Positions 7,380 through 15,329 are shown, numbered from the stretch's first letter. The stretch: DNA of 31,601 nucleotides from SVTX01 sp045602385 (GCA_045602385.1 JAZSBL010000044.1:1-31601); one strand, 5' to 3'. Numbers and translations: made by a program. Notes: generated from the sequence alone by a model not told the origin.

Positions 7380-10300
7380 TTACTCTTCCTTACCGGTTGC
7401 TTCCGTAGGCGCATGATTGACCGTAAAGGTCTCTCCGCAAATCTCGCACTCGGCAGTCGTTTGATCGCCCGCGTTCGTGTTTACGTGATCGCCTACGCAT
7501 TTACCGTTTTTGTCCATCTCCGTGCCGGGAACGTTACCGAAGTCCTCTCCGCGGTTGAAGTAGGTCTCGTTTTCGCCGAGGAAGCCTCTGATGACGTTCA
7601 TGTCATCGGACATTACCATGTAAGCTACGTCAACGCTGGCTCCGTTTGCTACGCGTAATATAAACTTAAGGCCGGTTGTTGTTCCTGCTTCATTGAGCGC
7701 TTTATACTGCGACTGGTTTGCAAGGTCAATAACCGCTACTACCCAGCCATCTGTCTGAGCGCTTGTCATTGTTCCCTTGTGAATTGACGAATATTCGCCA
7801 TGGAACAGCTGGAAATATACGTTTCCGTCGTTAGCGGCATCGGTTACGCGATACTTAACTGCAACGTATCTACCAAGAGTTGCTCCTGTGATAGTTGCCT
7901 CGCAGTATCCCAGCTCGCTCTTGGACGTCAGGTGTCTGTATCCTACGCCGTCTTCAAACTTAGCTCCGTAACCTGTTATCTGACCGTTGCCGGCAGCAAG
8001 GGAGGTTCCGTCAATGTACGCAAGTGTATTGTCGACAGTCGTCTCGCTGAGGACCTCGGAGCATACGGAACACTTCCAGATGTAGGAGGTCTTTCCTTCG
8101 GTGGTTGTTGTATCCTTTGTAAACTTTGCGCTGTGCGCGCCTACACAATGACCGTTTTTATCCACCTCGGTCTGAGTAGAAACGTTGGAGAAGCTGTTGC
8201 CGCGGTACATGTAGGTCTCGCCGTCCACAAGCAGGCCGCTCAGCTCTTCAAAGCTACCCATTGCAAGGTAGGAGATCTGGAACTCTACGTCCAGATTGTT
8301 GTTCTGAATGGTAATTACCATGTCCGCAGTTGTTGCGTCACCGGCAACCAGGCTCTTATAGTTCGCATTGTCTCCTATATATATAAGCGCTACCACCCAG
8401 TCACCCGTGTAGTGACCCTTAAGGTATTGATAGTTGCAAACTGCCTTGCCGCCAAGATTCAACTGGAACACGATCTGCGCATCGGCATCGGAGGGTGCTG
8501 TGGGCACGCGATACTTGATGGCAACGTATTCACCAAGCGTAGCACCTGCAAGCGTGACGCTTGCATATCCCGGGAACGATGCGTTGTACGATGTCTTCCT
8601 GATACTACGGTAAGGAACGCTACCGCTTATAGACGAAGACACTGCGGTGATACTGTTTTGAGCTGTAAAGCTGTTACCGTCAACGTACGCAAGTGTGTTT
8701 TTAATCGTTCTCTCGCAGACGATCGTAGAACATGCATTACACTTCCAAACATATGAAGTATAATCATCGCCGGTCGTTTCCGTCAACGTTACGCGCTTAA
8801 ATGGATGCTCTGAGCTATCCTTGGGAAGCTCAACCCGCTCCACGAAGACCTTACCGCACTCCGAGCACTCGGAACCTGCAGTATATCCGACCGAATTACA
8901 GGTAGCGGAAACCGCCGGGATCTCCACTATCACGTGATTTTCGGGCACGGATGGAATCTCCTCGGGCTCAACAAATATCTTACCGCAAGCGCAGCACACG
9001 CTTCCCTGTGTATGTCCCGCCGATGAACACGTGGGAGCAACTGCGGGAATAGTAACCTGTACGCAGTCAGAAGCGCACTTTCCGTTCTTATCAACCTCGA
9101 TCTGACCGCTGATATTATTAAACGCCTCAATTCCCTCTCCACGGTAGAAATACACTTCATCTTCGCCAAGAAGCAACCTGATATCTTCAAGGCTATCCGA
9201 TATTGCAATATACGCTATATCAAGTATGTAGCGAGTGTAGATTACCGAATAGAAGCTTGTTGTTGCTTGATATCCCTGGAATGCGGACAGATCCATTACC
9301 GCTACCATCCACGTATCCTTGGTGTGGTCCGATGACGTCTTGCTTTGATTATCATTTGCGCTTCCGCTCAGTATAGCGCGGAACATTATCGATCCATCAC
9401 CGGATACCCTGTATTTAATCGCGATGTACCGCCCAAGATCGTAGGTACCGCTGGGCAACCATGCAACAGCAGATGAGTCGCCTGTCGGTTCTACACGCGC
9501 AAAAGTAACTCCGTTTTCACTAAGATAGTTGATACTTGTCTTGCCTTCGCCCAATGCGTGAATGGATATATCGGTTATATTAGTAAAATACTTGACAGTA
9601 TTAGAAACCGTCATATCATCCGCAAGCTTATCCTCACACGCATCACATACGTATGAGTAGATCTTTGCGGTCTTGTCAGCATTATCCGTGATCGTGACTT
9701 TAGTGGTATGCACTATGCACTTACCGGTGTTCGAATCACAAAGCGATCCGACTTTTGCAAAATCTTTTCCTCTGTGATAGAAGGTGACATTCTCTCCCAT
9801 GATCGCACACAGGTCAAGGATGTCGGAGGCCATTGCCACATACGCGATGTCTACAACTCCCTCACATTCAAGGGTAAGTGTAAATGATCCTTTTTTACCT
9901 TCAACGTATATGCCGGAACCGAACATACTCTGAACGTTCATAACCGCGATAACCCAACCGTCGGTCTCAGCTCTTGCGATTGACTGGGACTTGGTATTTC
10001 CGCTATATTCCCAAGTAGCCTTCAGGCTTCCGTAACCCATCGCGCGGTACTTTATTACCACGTATTTTCCAAGCTTAACGTTGCCCGACATGGGTTTTAC
10101 CTGAACCTTCTGACCTGCGACAGGTTGTATTCTGGTAAATGCGACGCCATTCTGAACGCCTACGATATCAGAATCGATCCAAAACTGGTTGCTGTAGGTC
10201 ATACCGGCCTTCACTTTGCCGGACGTTCCGAGAACCTTGTTGCAGGTTGTACACTTATATGTATAGGTAGAATATTCGCCGTCCGTTGTTTCTTCAACCG

Positions 10301-11291
10301 TCCTGCTTCCGGAATGCTCACAAAGGTCCACCTTGAGAGCAGGGTCATCTTTATGTCCACCGGCATCAGCGGTATCGGTACTTAACACATCTTTTTCAAT
10401 CTCAACGATCGTGCACACAACGGATGCAAGATCCTCGGGATGCTCTGCAACATAATCGGCGTTATATCCGGGAATAACACCGTACTTGATTCCGTTGTTC
10501 TTTGCCTTCTCAACATTGCCCTCATTGTCACCCGTAAACATTTCGGATGTAATAGCAATAGTCAGAACACCGGCTTCGGCGGGACAAGGCGCCCATGTTT
10601 CGCCACCGTCAACGGAATAGTAAACGGTGTTGCCGACAATAGTCTTGTCGTAATTTCCCGTCATCTTCACGCCTATGTTAGCCGCAAACGTATTGTAATC
10701 GGCCGATGTGGGAATTACGATCTTGGCACTATTCATTGTATGGAGCTTCGCGGTTCCATCCGCTTTATCGGATCTGATAGCCGTCTGATAGGTCGTCTGC
10801 TCCATGTTCACCGCGCAAACCGTAAACGGCGTGGCGCGTTCATACATTTCTTTATGGCAATTGTAGCAATATCTCTTTTCAAGAGTCGTTCCAATCGCGG
10901 GTATCCAGTTAGTAACAACACAGTGTCCCTTGGTAGCCGAGCACAGTTCTTCTTCCAGCTCTATGTTTTCCAAGGTCTCCCAACCGGTATCCGTATCAAC
11001 CGGTCGCGTAAATTCCGACTCCGCAGTGGTCGAAGCTTCCTCAGTTGTATCTCCGCCGGACGCTTCTGTGCTCGATGAATCCGTCTCAGTCACCGATTCC
11101 GTAGCAGACTCGGCCGCGCTTTCACCGACAGTACCCGTCTCAATGGAGGTAGGTTCTTCAACAACGCTTTCAGACTCTGTTTCAGAGGGCGCTTCTGTTA
11201 TCTCTTCAATCTCTCCCGCACATGAAGCGATCGAGCCGAGAATCATTATGAGCGTCAGAAACAAGGCCAATGTCTTCGTTACTTTTCTCAT
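7380..11291 (-). CDS. multi-module lipoprotein with four tandem Cys/His beta modules
   Basis: I place the start at the ATG at 11291, 8 nt after GGAG, rather than at the TTG at 11297, which lies only 2 nt from the ribosome site. The result is 1303 aa. The signal peptide ends in lipobox IASC (lipidated Cys24), followed by a Ser/Thr/Glu-rich linker (about 25-85). Residues about 90-310 form an N-terminal domain with Cys/His pairs. About 320-1270 hold four copies of a roughly 200-residue module, each with LG-x-Y-(V/I)-(A/V)-(I/V)-KYR, a W-(V/M)-(I/V)-A strand, and the close GE-x-x-x-(F/Y)-x-RG. Cys/His clusters (C-x-H...C-x2-C) separate them. Two shorter C-x2-CG repeats with IPA lie between modules 2 and 3. 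No catalytic motif is evident. I infer a surface protein, perhaps glycan-binding, expressed with the solute-binding protein 66 nt upstream. Confidence 0.9.
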   Translation of the reverse strand: MRKVTKTLALFLTLIMILGSIASCAGEIEEITEAPSETESESVVEEPTSIETGTVGESAAESATESVTETDSSSTEASGGDTTEEASTTAESEFTRPVDTDTGWETLENIELEEELCSATKGHCVVTNWIPAIGTTLEKRYCYNCHKEMYERATPFTVCAVNMEQTTYQTAIRSDKADGTAKLHTMNSAKIVIPTSADYNTFAANIGVKMTGNYDKTIVGNTVYYSVDGGETWAPCPAEAGVLTIAITSEMFTGDNEGNVEKAKNNGIKYGVIPGYNADYVAEHPEDLASVVCTIVEIEKDVLSTDTADAGGHKDDPALKVDLCEHSGSRTVEETTDGEYSTYTYKCTTCNKVLGTSGKVKAGMTYSNQFWIDSDIVGVQNGVAFTRIQPVAGQKVQVKPMSGNVKLGKYVVIKYRAMGYGSLKATWEYSGNTKSQSIARAETDGWVIAVMNVQSMFGSGIYVEGKKGSFTLTLECEGVVDIAYVAMASDILDLCAIMGENVTFYHRGKDFAKVGSLCDSNTGKCIVHTTKVTITDNADKTAKIYSYVCDACEDKLADDMTVSNTVKYFTNITDISIHALGEGKTSINYLSENGVTFARVEPTGDSSAVAWLPSGTYDLGRYIAIKYRVSGDGSIMFRAILSGSANDNQSKTSSDHTKDTWMVAVMDLSAFQGYQATTSFYSVIYTRYILDIAYIAISDSLEDIRLLLGEDEVYFYRGEGIEAFNNISGQIEVDKNGKCASDCVQVTIPAVAPTCSSAGHTQGSVCCACGKIFVEPEEIPSVPENHVIVEIPAVSATCNSVGYTAGSECSECGKVFVERVELPKDSSEHPFKRVTLTETTGDDYTSYVWKCNACSTIVCERTIKNTLAYVDGNSFTAQNSITAVSSSISGSVPYRSIRKTSYNASFPGYASVTLAGATLGEYVAIKYRVPTAPSDADAQIVFQLNLGGKAVCNYQYLKGHYTGDWVVALIYIGDNANYKSLVAGDATTADMVITIQNNNLDVEFQISYLAMGSFEELSGLLVDGETYMYRGNSFSNVSTQTEVDKNGHCVGAHSAKFTKDTTTTEGKTSYIWKCSVCSEVLSETTVDNTLAYIDGTSLAAGNGQITGYGAKFEDGVGYRHLTSKSELGYCEATITGATLGRYVAVKYRVTDAANDGNVYFQLFHGEYSSIHKGTMTSAQTDGWVVAVIDLANQSQYKALNEAGTTTGLKFILRVANGASVDVAYMVMSDDMNVIRGFLGENETYFNRGEDFGNVPGTEMDKNGKCVGDHVNTNAGDQTTAECEICGETFTVNHAPTEATGKEE
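7497..10328 (-). repeat. four tandem ~200-residue protein modules
   Basis: Within the 7380-11291 gene, module 1 covers about 9720-10328, module 2 about 9060-9719, module 3 about 8145-8800 and module 4 about 7497-8145. A two-unit C-x2-CG linker lies at about 8800-9060. Anchor motifs are LGKYVVIKYRA, LGRYIAIKYRV, LGEYVAIKYRV and LGRYVAVKYRV. Modules 3 and 4 are the most alike (both open with NTLAY-(V/I)-DG and use GATLG). Modules 1 and 2 have diverged more. The Cys/His motifs (for example DKNGKC, WKCNAC, WKCSVC) suggest one small metal site or disulfide per module boundary. Boundaries are approximate. Confidence 0.85.
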
Positions 11292-11357
11292 TCTCAAATC
11301 TCCTTACTTTGATATTTTGCTATATATAAACAGGTGGTTTAACAATTAATCCGCGGT

Positions 11358-12860
11358 TTATTTACTCTTATTTTCCTCGATGCTATTTACGAATTTCTCC
11401 AATGCAGTCTCAAGCTTTTGGGTTTTACTGTCAATGTATGACTTAAGGTTTCCTGTGTTGTTGGGCAACATAAGCTGGGGAAGCGCGTAACAAACACCGG
11501 AGTTGTCTCCGCCGACGTCATTGAACGTCTGTCCAAAGTCGGTAGAAACACCGTTCCAGATGATATCAAGCATTTCAGCATCATCGGGCATATCGGCAAC
11601 TCTCTTTCCAAGAACCTTCTCGTAGTAAGTTATCTTAACATTCTCGGAGTAATACGCAAGCATTTCAAGCGTTTCTCCAACGAGTGCAGGATTCTTTAAA
11701 TAAGAAAGCGCGCCTATGTATCCGCCCCACTGCAACGATCTGTATCCAAGATTTGCGTCAGTTGCATCGTATTGATCACTATCGTACAGAGGATACGGAA
11801 GAACTCCAAATTCCAAATTGTATCCAAGCAATGATTCAAGCTCGCCGGTTTTGATCACGCTCATAAGCGCGCGGCCACTTGAAAGCGTGACAGGGGTTGT
11901 ATTCTTTTGCGCAGAGAGCATGTTGTAGGTAAAATACGTATAATTTGCATTGTCCAGATTTCTGAAGAACTCAACAAGATCGTCTGCCTTTTTCTGATAT
12001 CTGTCCTGTTGTAAAGCGACAACATACTTTCCGCTTTCATTTTGAATTACCATAGGAATACCGCTTGAGGTCAAAAATCCATTAAAGGATACCCAGGGCG
12101 TGCCCGTAAGTCCAAAGGAGTCGTCAGCGCTCTTGCCGTTACCCGTTGCATCAACGGACACAAGCTTTGCAAGATTCATCATCGCATCAAGCGTCCACTC
12201 ACCGTCTCTTACCATATCGTAAACAGACTTCTGCATTCCGGAGCCATACTCCGCAAGAAGCGATTTGTTGAATCCAATAAGGTAGGTGACCAGGATGTTA
12301 TAATCACTGTGACCCAGGAAATGCTCTCCGTTGATCTCAAGCGTATCCATGAAGTCCTTGTGCCAGTACTCAGCTTCAAGATCTATTCCTTCAAGCTCGC
12401 CGAGATCGTAAAGCAGGTTTTCCGAAATAAGGCTTCCTACACCACCGTGCACATGCGTGATAAGCGCATCAAGCGTGCCATCCTTGTTCTGAACCGCTCC
12501 CTGAACGTTCTTCCAGTACGTATTGTAGCCATTGTCCGAATATGTAACACGCGCAAATTCAACACCCAAATATTTGCGTACTCTTTCCTGTCTTTGATAT
12601 ACCGCCTCTTCAAGAGCGCTACCTCCATTCAAGTCGTCATCCATATACCAGAGTCTAATACCACCGTTAGCTTCCGCAACGTAAAGGTTGAAACCTTCCC
12701 CGTAGTCCTTTCTTTCTATGTCAGGAAAAGTGTAATCGTCCACAACAACATCGTCGTCTTCGTCCACCTCGGGCTCTTCCGTCCCCTTGCATCCCGCAAA
12801 CGCAGCAAGCGTCGACAGAAGCATCAGCAACGTCAGCAAATAAATCGTAAGCTTTTTCAT
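11358..12860 (-). CDS. ABC transporter extracellular solute-binding lipoprotein (family 1)
   Basis: The start is the ATG at 12860, 7 nt after GGAGGT. A longer in-frame ATG at 12968 lies inside the promoter and has no ribosome site. The 500-aa product has a lipoprotein signal (lipobox FAGC, Cys24) and an acidic stretch (EVDEDDD), then the two-lobed fold of family 1 solute-binding proteins. The C-terminal part (AEMLDIIW, YYEKVLGKR, FG-x-x-F) is typical of the large sugar-binding Clostridia members. It should capture an oligosaccharide or related solute for an ABC importer. No permease or ATPase gene is visible, so the partner genes are elsewhere or beyond the left edge. It is the first gene after the strong promoter at 12940-12968 and probably the operon leader. 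Confidence 0.92.
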   Translation of the reverse strand: MKKLTIYLLTLLMLLSTLAAFAGCKGTEEPEVDEDDDVVVDDYTFPDIERKDYGEGFNLYVAEANGGIRLWYMDDDLNGGSALEEAVYQRQERVRKYLGVEFARVTYSDNGYNTYWKNVQGAVQNKDGTLDALITHVHGGVGSLISENLLYDLGELEGIDLEAEYWHKDFMDTLEINGEHFLGHSDYNILVTYLIGFNKSLLAEYGSGMQKSVYDMVRDGEWTLDAMMNLAKLVSVDATGNGKSADDSFGLTGTPWVSFNGFLTSSGIPMVIQNESGKYVVALQQDRYQKKADDLVEFFRNLDNANYTYFTYNMLSAQKNTTPVTLSSGRALMSVIKTGELESLLGYNLEFGVLPYPLYDSDQYDATDANLGYRSLQWGGYIGALSYLKNPALVGETLEMLAYYSENVKITYYEKVLGKRVADMPDDAEMLDIIWNGVSTDFGQTFNDVGGDNSGVCYALPQLMLPNNTGNLKSYIDSKTQKLETALEKFVNSIEENKSK

Positions 12861-12939
12861 AATTTGACCTCCACTTGGATATGAGCACGTATTTAGTATA
12901 TTATATATAAATATATAAAAACGCTTTTTACTCCAACAT

Positions 12940-12968
12940 ATTATAACATTTACAGAGCGATAAGTCAA
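12940..12968 (-). promoter_or_regulatory. strong sigma-70 promoter of the glycan operon
   Basis: On the minus strand TTGACT (12963-12968) is followed by a 17-nt spacer and TATAAT (12940-12945). The expected start near 12933 gives a leader of about 73 nt before the ATG at 12860. This is the best promoter in the left half and lies just after the AraC-gene terminator. Confidence 0.8.
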
Positions 12969-13042
12969 TAGCCCGCTCCCATTCTATGCCTTTTTTTAAA
13001 GCATAAAAGCGCGCGCATGCTTTTTTTTAAAACCGCAATAAC

Positions 13043-13075
13043 AAAAAAGGTCCCTCGGTTTTTCACCGTGGACCT
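13043..13075 (-). terminator. Rho-independent terminator of the araC-type gene
   Basis: On the minus strand a stem AGGTCC/GGACCT (13070-13075 with 13048-13053), extended by an inner CGGT/ACCG pairing across a small internal loop, is followed directly by six T residues (13043-13048). It lies 43 nt after the stop of the AraC-family gene and isolates it from the promoter at 12940-12968. Confidence 0.85.
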
Positions 13076-13117
13076 CGTATGTCCTGCACCTTTTCGGACG
13101 AATGCATCATGAAAATT

Positions 13118-13963
13118 TCATTTATCAACAATTTCACGATCCGCATTCATCTCCCTGAATGCAAGTGGTGCATAATGATATTTCTTCTTAAAATCACTTA
13201 TAAATGTCGGCATAGAACCATATCCGCTTCTATCGCACACCTCGGATATCTTCAGATTCGTCATAACAAGCAGATTTTTAGCGTACTCAAGGCGAAGCTC
13301 CTTTAGATATTGCATAATGCTTACGCCCACGCGTTCCTTAAATAATCGCCTGAGGTATGCAGTATTGAAATGGAACTGCTTGGCGATATCATCTGCAGCT
13401 ATTCCCGTTCTGTAGTGCGCCTGCATCCAATCAAGTATCTGCTGAATCTGATCCTGATAGTCGCGTGCGCCCGATCTGACATGTTTGCCGCTATTGAAGT
13501 AATCGTAAAAAACGGAAAGCATCAGGTCAACAAACCTGCCAACAGTATCCCGAGAAACCACTTCCCCTGCGGAATTGAACACATCCAAAGAGTTGCATAT
13601 GTTTTCAAAAGCATCACATTCGTCATTGTTCAAATACGCAACCAGCGGGCGGCTCTCTCTGCTGAGCTCCGTAAAGATTTCCGCAGATACGTGCCTCGGC
13701 GAGAATTGCACCATAAACGTCTTAAGCGATCCATCTGTATTGAGAGAATGAACATCGCCCGGACGAATAATATGTATTTCCCCGCGCCGCATGAGATAGG
13801 AAGTACCATTAATGACCTGCGTGCCGCTGCCAAGGAGTGTTATCTCAAGCTCATAGAACTTGTGCTCATGAGGCTCTCGTCCATTAACATAGGACGAAAA
13901 AAACATACTCACATCGGAGTGTTTAGTCAACTTCTTCTGATAAACGTCCGTCTGTCTATCCAC
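13118..13963 (-). CDS. AraC-family transcriptional regulator
   Basis: I place the start at the GTG at 13963. An upstream ATG at 13981 would put the strong ribosome site AAGGAGG inside the coding sequence (encoding LRRK), whereas that site is 6 nt from the GTG. The result is 281 aa. The N-terminal half is a cupin-type sensor domain (HEHKFYELEITLLGSG, RRGEIHIIRPGDVHS). The C-terminal ~100 residues carry the two AraC helix-turn-helix motifs (IAADDIAKQFHFNTAYLRRL and ISEVCDRSGYGSMPTFISDF) with the FKKKYHYAPLAFR end typical of the family. It probably binds a sugar or degradation product and controls the adjacent minus-strand operon. Its own promoter at 14040-14068 overlaps an inverted repeat, suggesting autoregulation. 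Confidence 0.93.
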   Translation of the reverse strand: MDRQTDVYQKKLTKHSDVSMFFSSYVNGREPHEHKFYELEITLLGSGTQVINGTSYLMRRGEIHIIRPGDVHSLNTDGSLKTFMVQFSPRHVSAEIFTELSRESRPLVAYLNNDECDAFENICNSLDVFNSAGEVVSRDTVGRFVDLMLSVFYDYFNSGKHVRSGARDYQDQIQQILDWMQAHYRTGIAADDIAKQFHFNTAYLRRLFKERVGVSIMQYLKELRLEYAKNLLVMTNLKISEVCDRSGYGSMPTFISDFKKKYHYAPLAFREMNADREIVDK

Positions 13964-14023
13964 AGCCTTCCTCCTTAACATTTATCTTATTGCAGCCAAA
14001 CTTGTATAGAGAAATCATTTATT

Positions 14024-14068
14024 GACCACTTATTGGTCTATTTTATCATCTCAGATTCAAAAAAACAA
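14024..14068 (-). promoter_or_regulatory. promoter and inverted-repeat operator of the araC-type gene
   Basis: On the minus strand TTGTTT (14063-14068), a 17-nt spacer and TAAAAT (14040-14045) form a plausible promoter. The inverted repeat GACCA-N5-TGGTC (14024-14038) covers the predicted start site, a position suited to repression. The leader to the GTG start is about 70 nt. Confidence 0.5.
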
Positions 14069-14413
14069 CACAGGACTCTCATAATGTGCTATTTTTGACA
14101 AATCAAACGAAGAAAATGCTATTCTGTAAAGTTGACATTTTCTCTCCGACGTATAGTCAAAGCTATTTGTGTGTCTCAGGTTTGCGTTTTTTTTAAAAAC
14201 GCAAACCCACACGCAGCAGATAGTAAAATATTCTTTTACGGAAAAGGCTTATTCGCTATATTGCGCCGTACATTATACAGTGTAATTACAAATCACGCTC
14301 TCTTGATTTGACACGCTGAGCATTGCACTTTTTTGCAAGAATAGCTCAAAAAGTGCTATTCGGTGTTTTTGAATGCTTACAAAAAATCAGAAACAAGATT
14401 ATGCTAAAAACCG
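14069..14413. other. non-coding stretch with hairpins
   Basis: I see no gene here. There is a perfect 13-bp stem with a TTT loop at 14179-14207 (GGTTTGCG arm), an inverted repeat GAATAGC-N9-GCTATTC at 14339-14361, and the word TGCTATT three times (near 14087, 14117 and 14354). The 13-bp hairpin has no T-run on the plus-strand side and is unlike a standard terminator. The stretch is AT-rich and lies between the last glycan-locus gene and the mobile-element junction. Confidence 0.6.
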
Positions 14414-14496
14414 GTGAAAGCACGTATTATACAAGCCCGCAAATTTCTCATAAAACAGTGGCCTTGGGGGACCCTAGGTTTCAACAAGACAAATAA

Positions 14497-14541
14497 CCCT
14501 CGCAGAACCGAGTCGCAAGACTCGGACTGTGGGGGCTATTT
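14497..14541 (+). promoter_or_regulatory. two-tier stem-loop with GCAA tetraloop, possible attenuator
   Basis: A 9-bp outer helix (14497-14505 with 14527-14535, allowing G-U pairs) encloses a perfect 7-bp inner helix CCGAGTC/GACTCGG capped by GCAA, with an AA/A internal loop. CTATTTT follows, giving a weak T-run. It sits at the front of the broken helix-turn-helix gene. It could be a Rho-independent terminator or leader attenuator controlling that gene, or a protein-binding RNA. It does not show the conserved features of group II intron domain V. Confidence 0.5.
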
Positions 14542-14848
14542 TGATGATACGAATTATAAGCTACGCGGTAAGGAACGAGCAAGGTTCAAAGAAATGCTCG
14601 AGGATCTTCTTTCTGCCGTACCCGACACGCTCACCGTCGACGAGGTCGCCGAGCTGACGGGTTACCACCGAAGAACAATCCTTCGGTACGTGCAGAGATA
14701 ATACATATACGCAGTCTCCATAATGGGCAAATACTACATCCCAAAGCAGAGCATCATTAATTACCTCGCCACCGATAAGGCATTCAAAAATACGCAGAAA
14801 ACGCCTTGGCACATAGCTGTAATCGAGCAATTTTTAGAGAAAAACTGA
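14534..14848 (+). pseudogene. excisionase-like helix-turn-helix protein, broken by in-frame TAA
   Basis: The reading frame gives YKLRGKERARFKEMLEDLL, then TLTVDEVAELTGYHRRTILR and YVQR, then a TAA (14699-14701). It continues in the same frame as YIYAVSIMGKYYIPKQSIIN to a TGA at 14846-14848. Together this is one complete MerR/excisionase-type (HTH_17-like) DNA-binding domain with the stop between the recognition helix and the wing. No good start codon or ribosome site precedes the conserved part, so the N-terminus is also in doubt. It probably once served as an excisionase or regulator of a mobile element. Two separate short genes are less likely, because the second half has no ribosome site. 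Confidence 0.7.
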
Positions 14849-15007
14849 AAAATTTCTCGCAATTATCCAAGTCAAAGTCTGAAAACCCTTGTGGCGTAAG
14901 GGATTTCGGGCTCTCGGATTTCTCGCATTTTTCCGAATTTATCTAAAGAAATAAGCCCTAAAAAGTTTTAGAAAGCCCTCAAAAACGCGGATACAGTTTT
15001 TTGAACA

Positions 15008-15050
15008 AAAAAGAGAAAAGCCTTGAAAACGTAGTGTTTTCAAGGCTTTT
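15008..15050 (-). terminator. terminator of the tRNA-Ser fragment
   Basis: A perfect 15-bp stem (15036-15050 with 15016-15030, arm containing GCCTTGAAAAC) with a 5-nt loop begins 3 nt past the CCA of the tRNA-Ser fragment. It is followed on the minus strand by TTTTCTCTTTTTT. It is the native terminator of the interrupted tRNA gene. Confidence 0.85.
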
Positions 15051-15053
15051 TGG

Positions 15054-15111
15054 TGGCGGAGGGTGTGAGATTCGAACTCACGCGCCCGTGAAGGCAAACG
15101 GTTTTCAAGAC
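15054..15111 (-). tRNA. tRNA-Ser(UGA) 3' fragment, probable attachment site
   Basis: On the minus strand the sequence runs from the anticodon loop (GTCTTGAAAAC, anticodon TGA) through a long variable arm (TTGCCTTCACGGGC), a perfect T-arm (GTGAG, TTCGAAT, CTCAC), the 3' acceptor strand ACCCTCC, discriminator G and encoded CCA. The 5' half (acceptor strand GGAGGGT, D-arm) is absent upstream, so this is not a working tRNA. A 3' tRNA fragment is the standard scar of tyrosine-integrase insertion in a tRNA gene. Given the orientation, the intact tRNA should lie at higher coordinates, beyond 31601, with the element in between. Confidence 0.85.
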
Positions 15112-15329
15112 TTTTTTAGAAATCCGACATTAACGCAAAATAATCGAAAATAAAAGACGTTAGAAAACGCTGAAAAACCAGATGTGTCAAGGGTTTTCGG
15201 CGTTTTGTCTTTCAGAAAATTCAAAATCTCAAGCGCTGCAAGAATTTCCGCTTCTAAAACAATTTCTAAAGATTTTTTAGAAAAAGTTTTAGATAAATCC
15301 GCACCGATATGCCCCGTGGCAAGCCACAT
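15105..15329 (-). CDS. short uncertain ORF coupled to the DUF4238 gene
   Basis: The ATG overlaps the stop of the DUF4238 gene (TAATG), so translational coupling is possible. The 74-aa product starts MWLATGHIGADLSK and has a Lys/Leu-rich helical middle; I recognise no family. Its stop codon lies inside the tRNA-Ser fragment, and the frame runs through a long hairpin at 15164-15206. Both facts suggest it may be only open by chance. Confidence 0.25.
   Translation of the reverse strand: MWLATGHIGADLSKTFSKKSLEIVLEAEILAALEILNFLKDKTPKTLDTSGFSAFSNVFYFRLFCVNVGFLKKS
15164..15206. other. 16-bp imperfect hairpin beside the attachment site
   Basis: AAAACGCTGAAAAACC (15164-15179) pairs with GGGTTTTCGGCGTTTT (15191-15206) with one G-T pair and one mismatch, and an 11-nt loop. 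It may end the DUF4238 transcript, although the T-run is short (TTTTC), or be part of the recombination site region. Confidence 0.5.

Noticed and set aside
7800..8756. 318-codon plus-strand frame inside the modular lipoprotein gene
   Set aside because: The opposite strand encodes clear repeated modules. The plus frame has no family features.
12998..13023. Hairpin AAAGCAT...ATGCTTT followed by T-run on the plus strand
   Set aside because: It looks like a plus-strand terminator, but no plus-strand gene leads into it. It may only be a by-product of AT-rich sequence.
14497..14535. Group II intron domain V
   Set aside because: The GNRA loop and stacked helices are suggestive, but the catalytic triad, two-nt bulge and any intron-encoded reverse transcriptase are missing.
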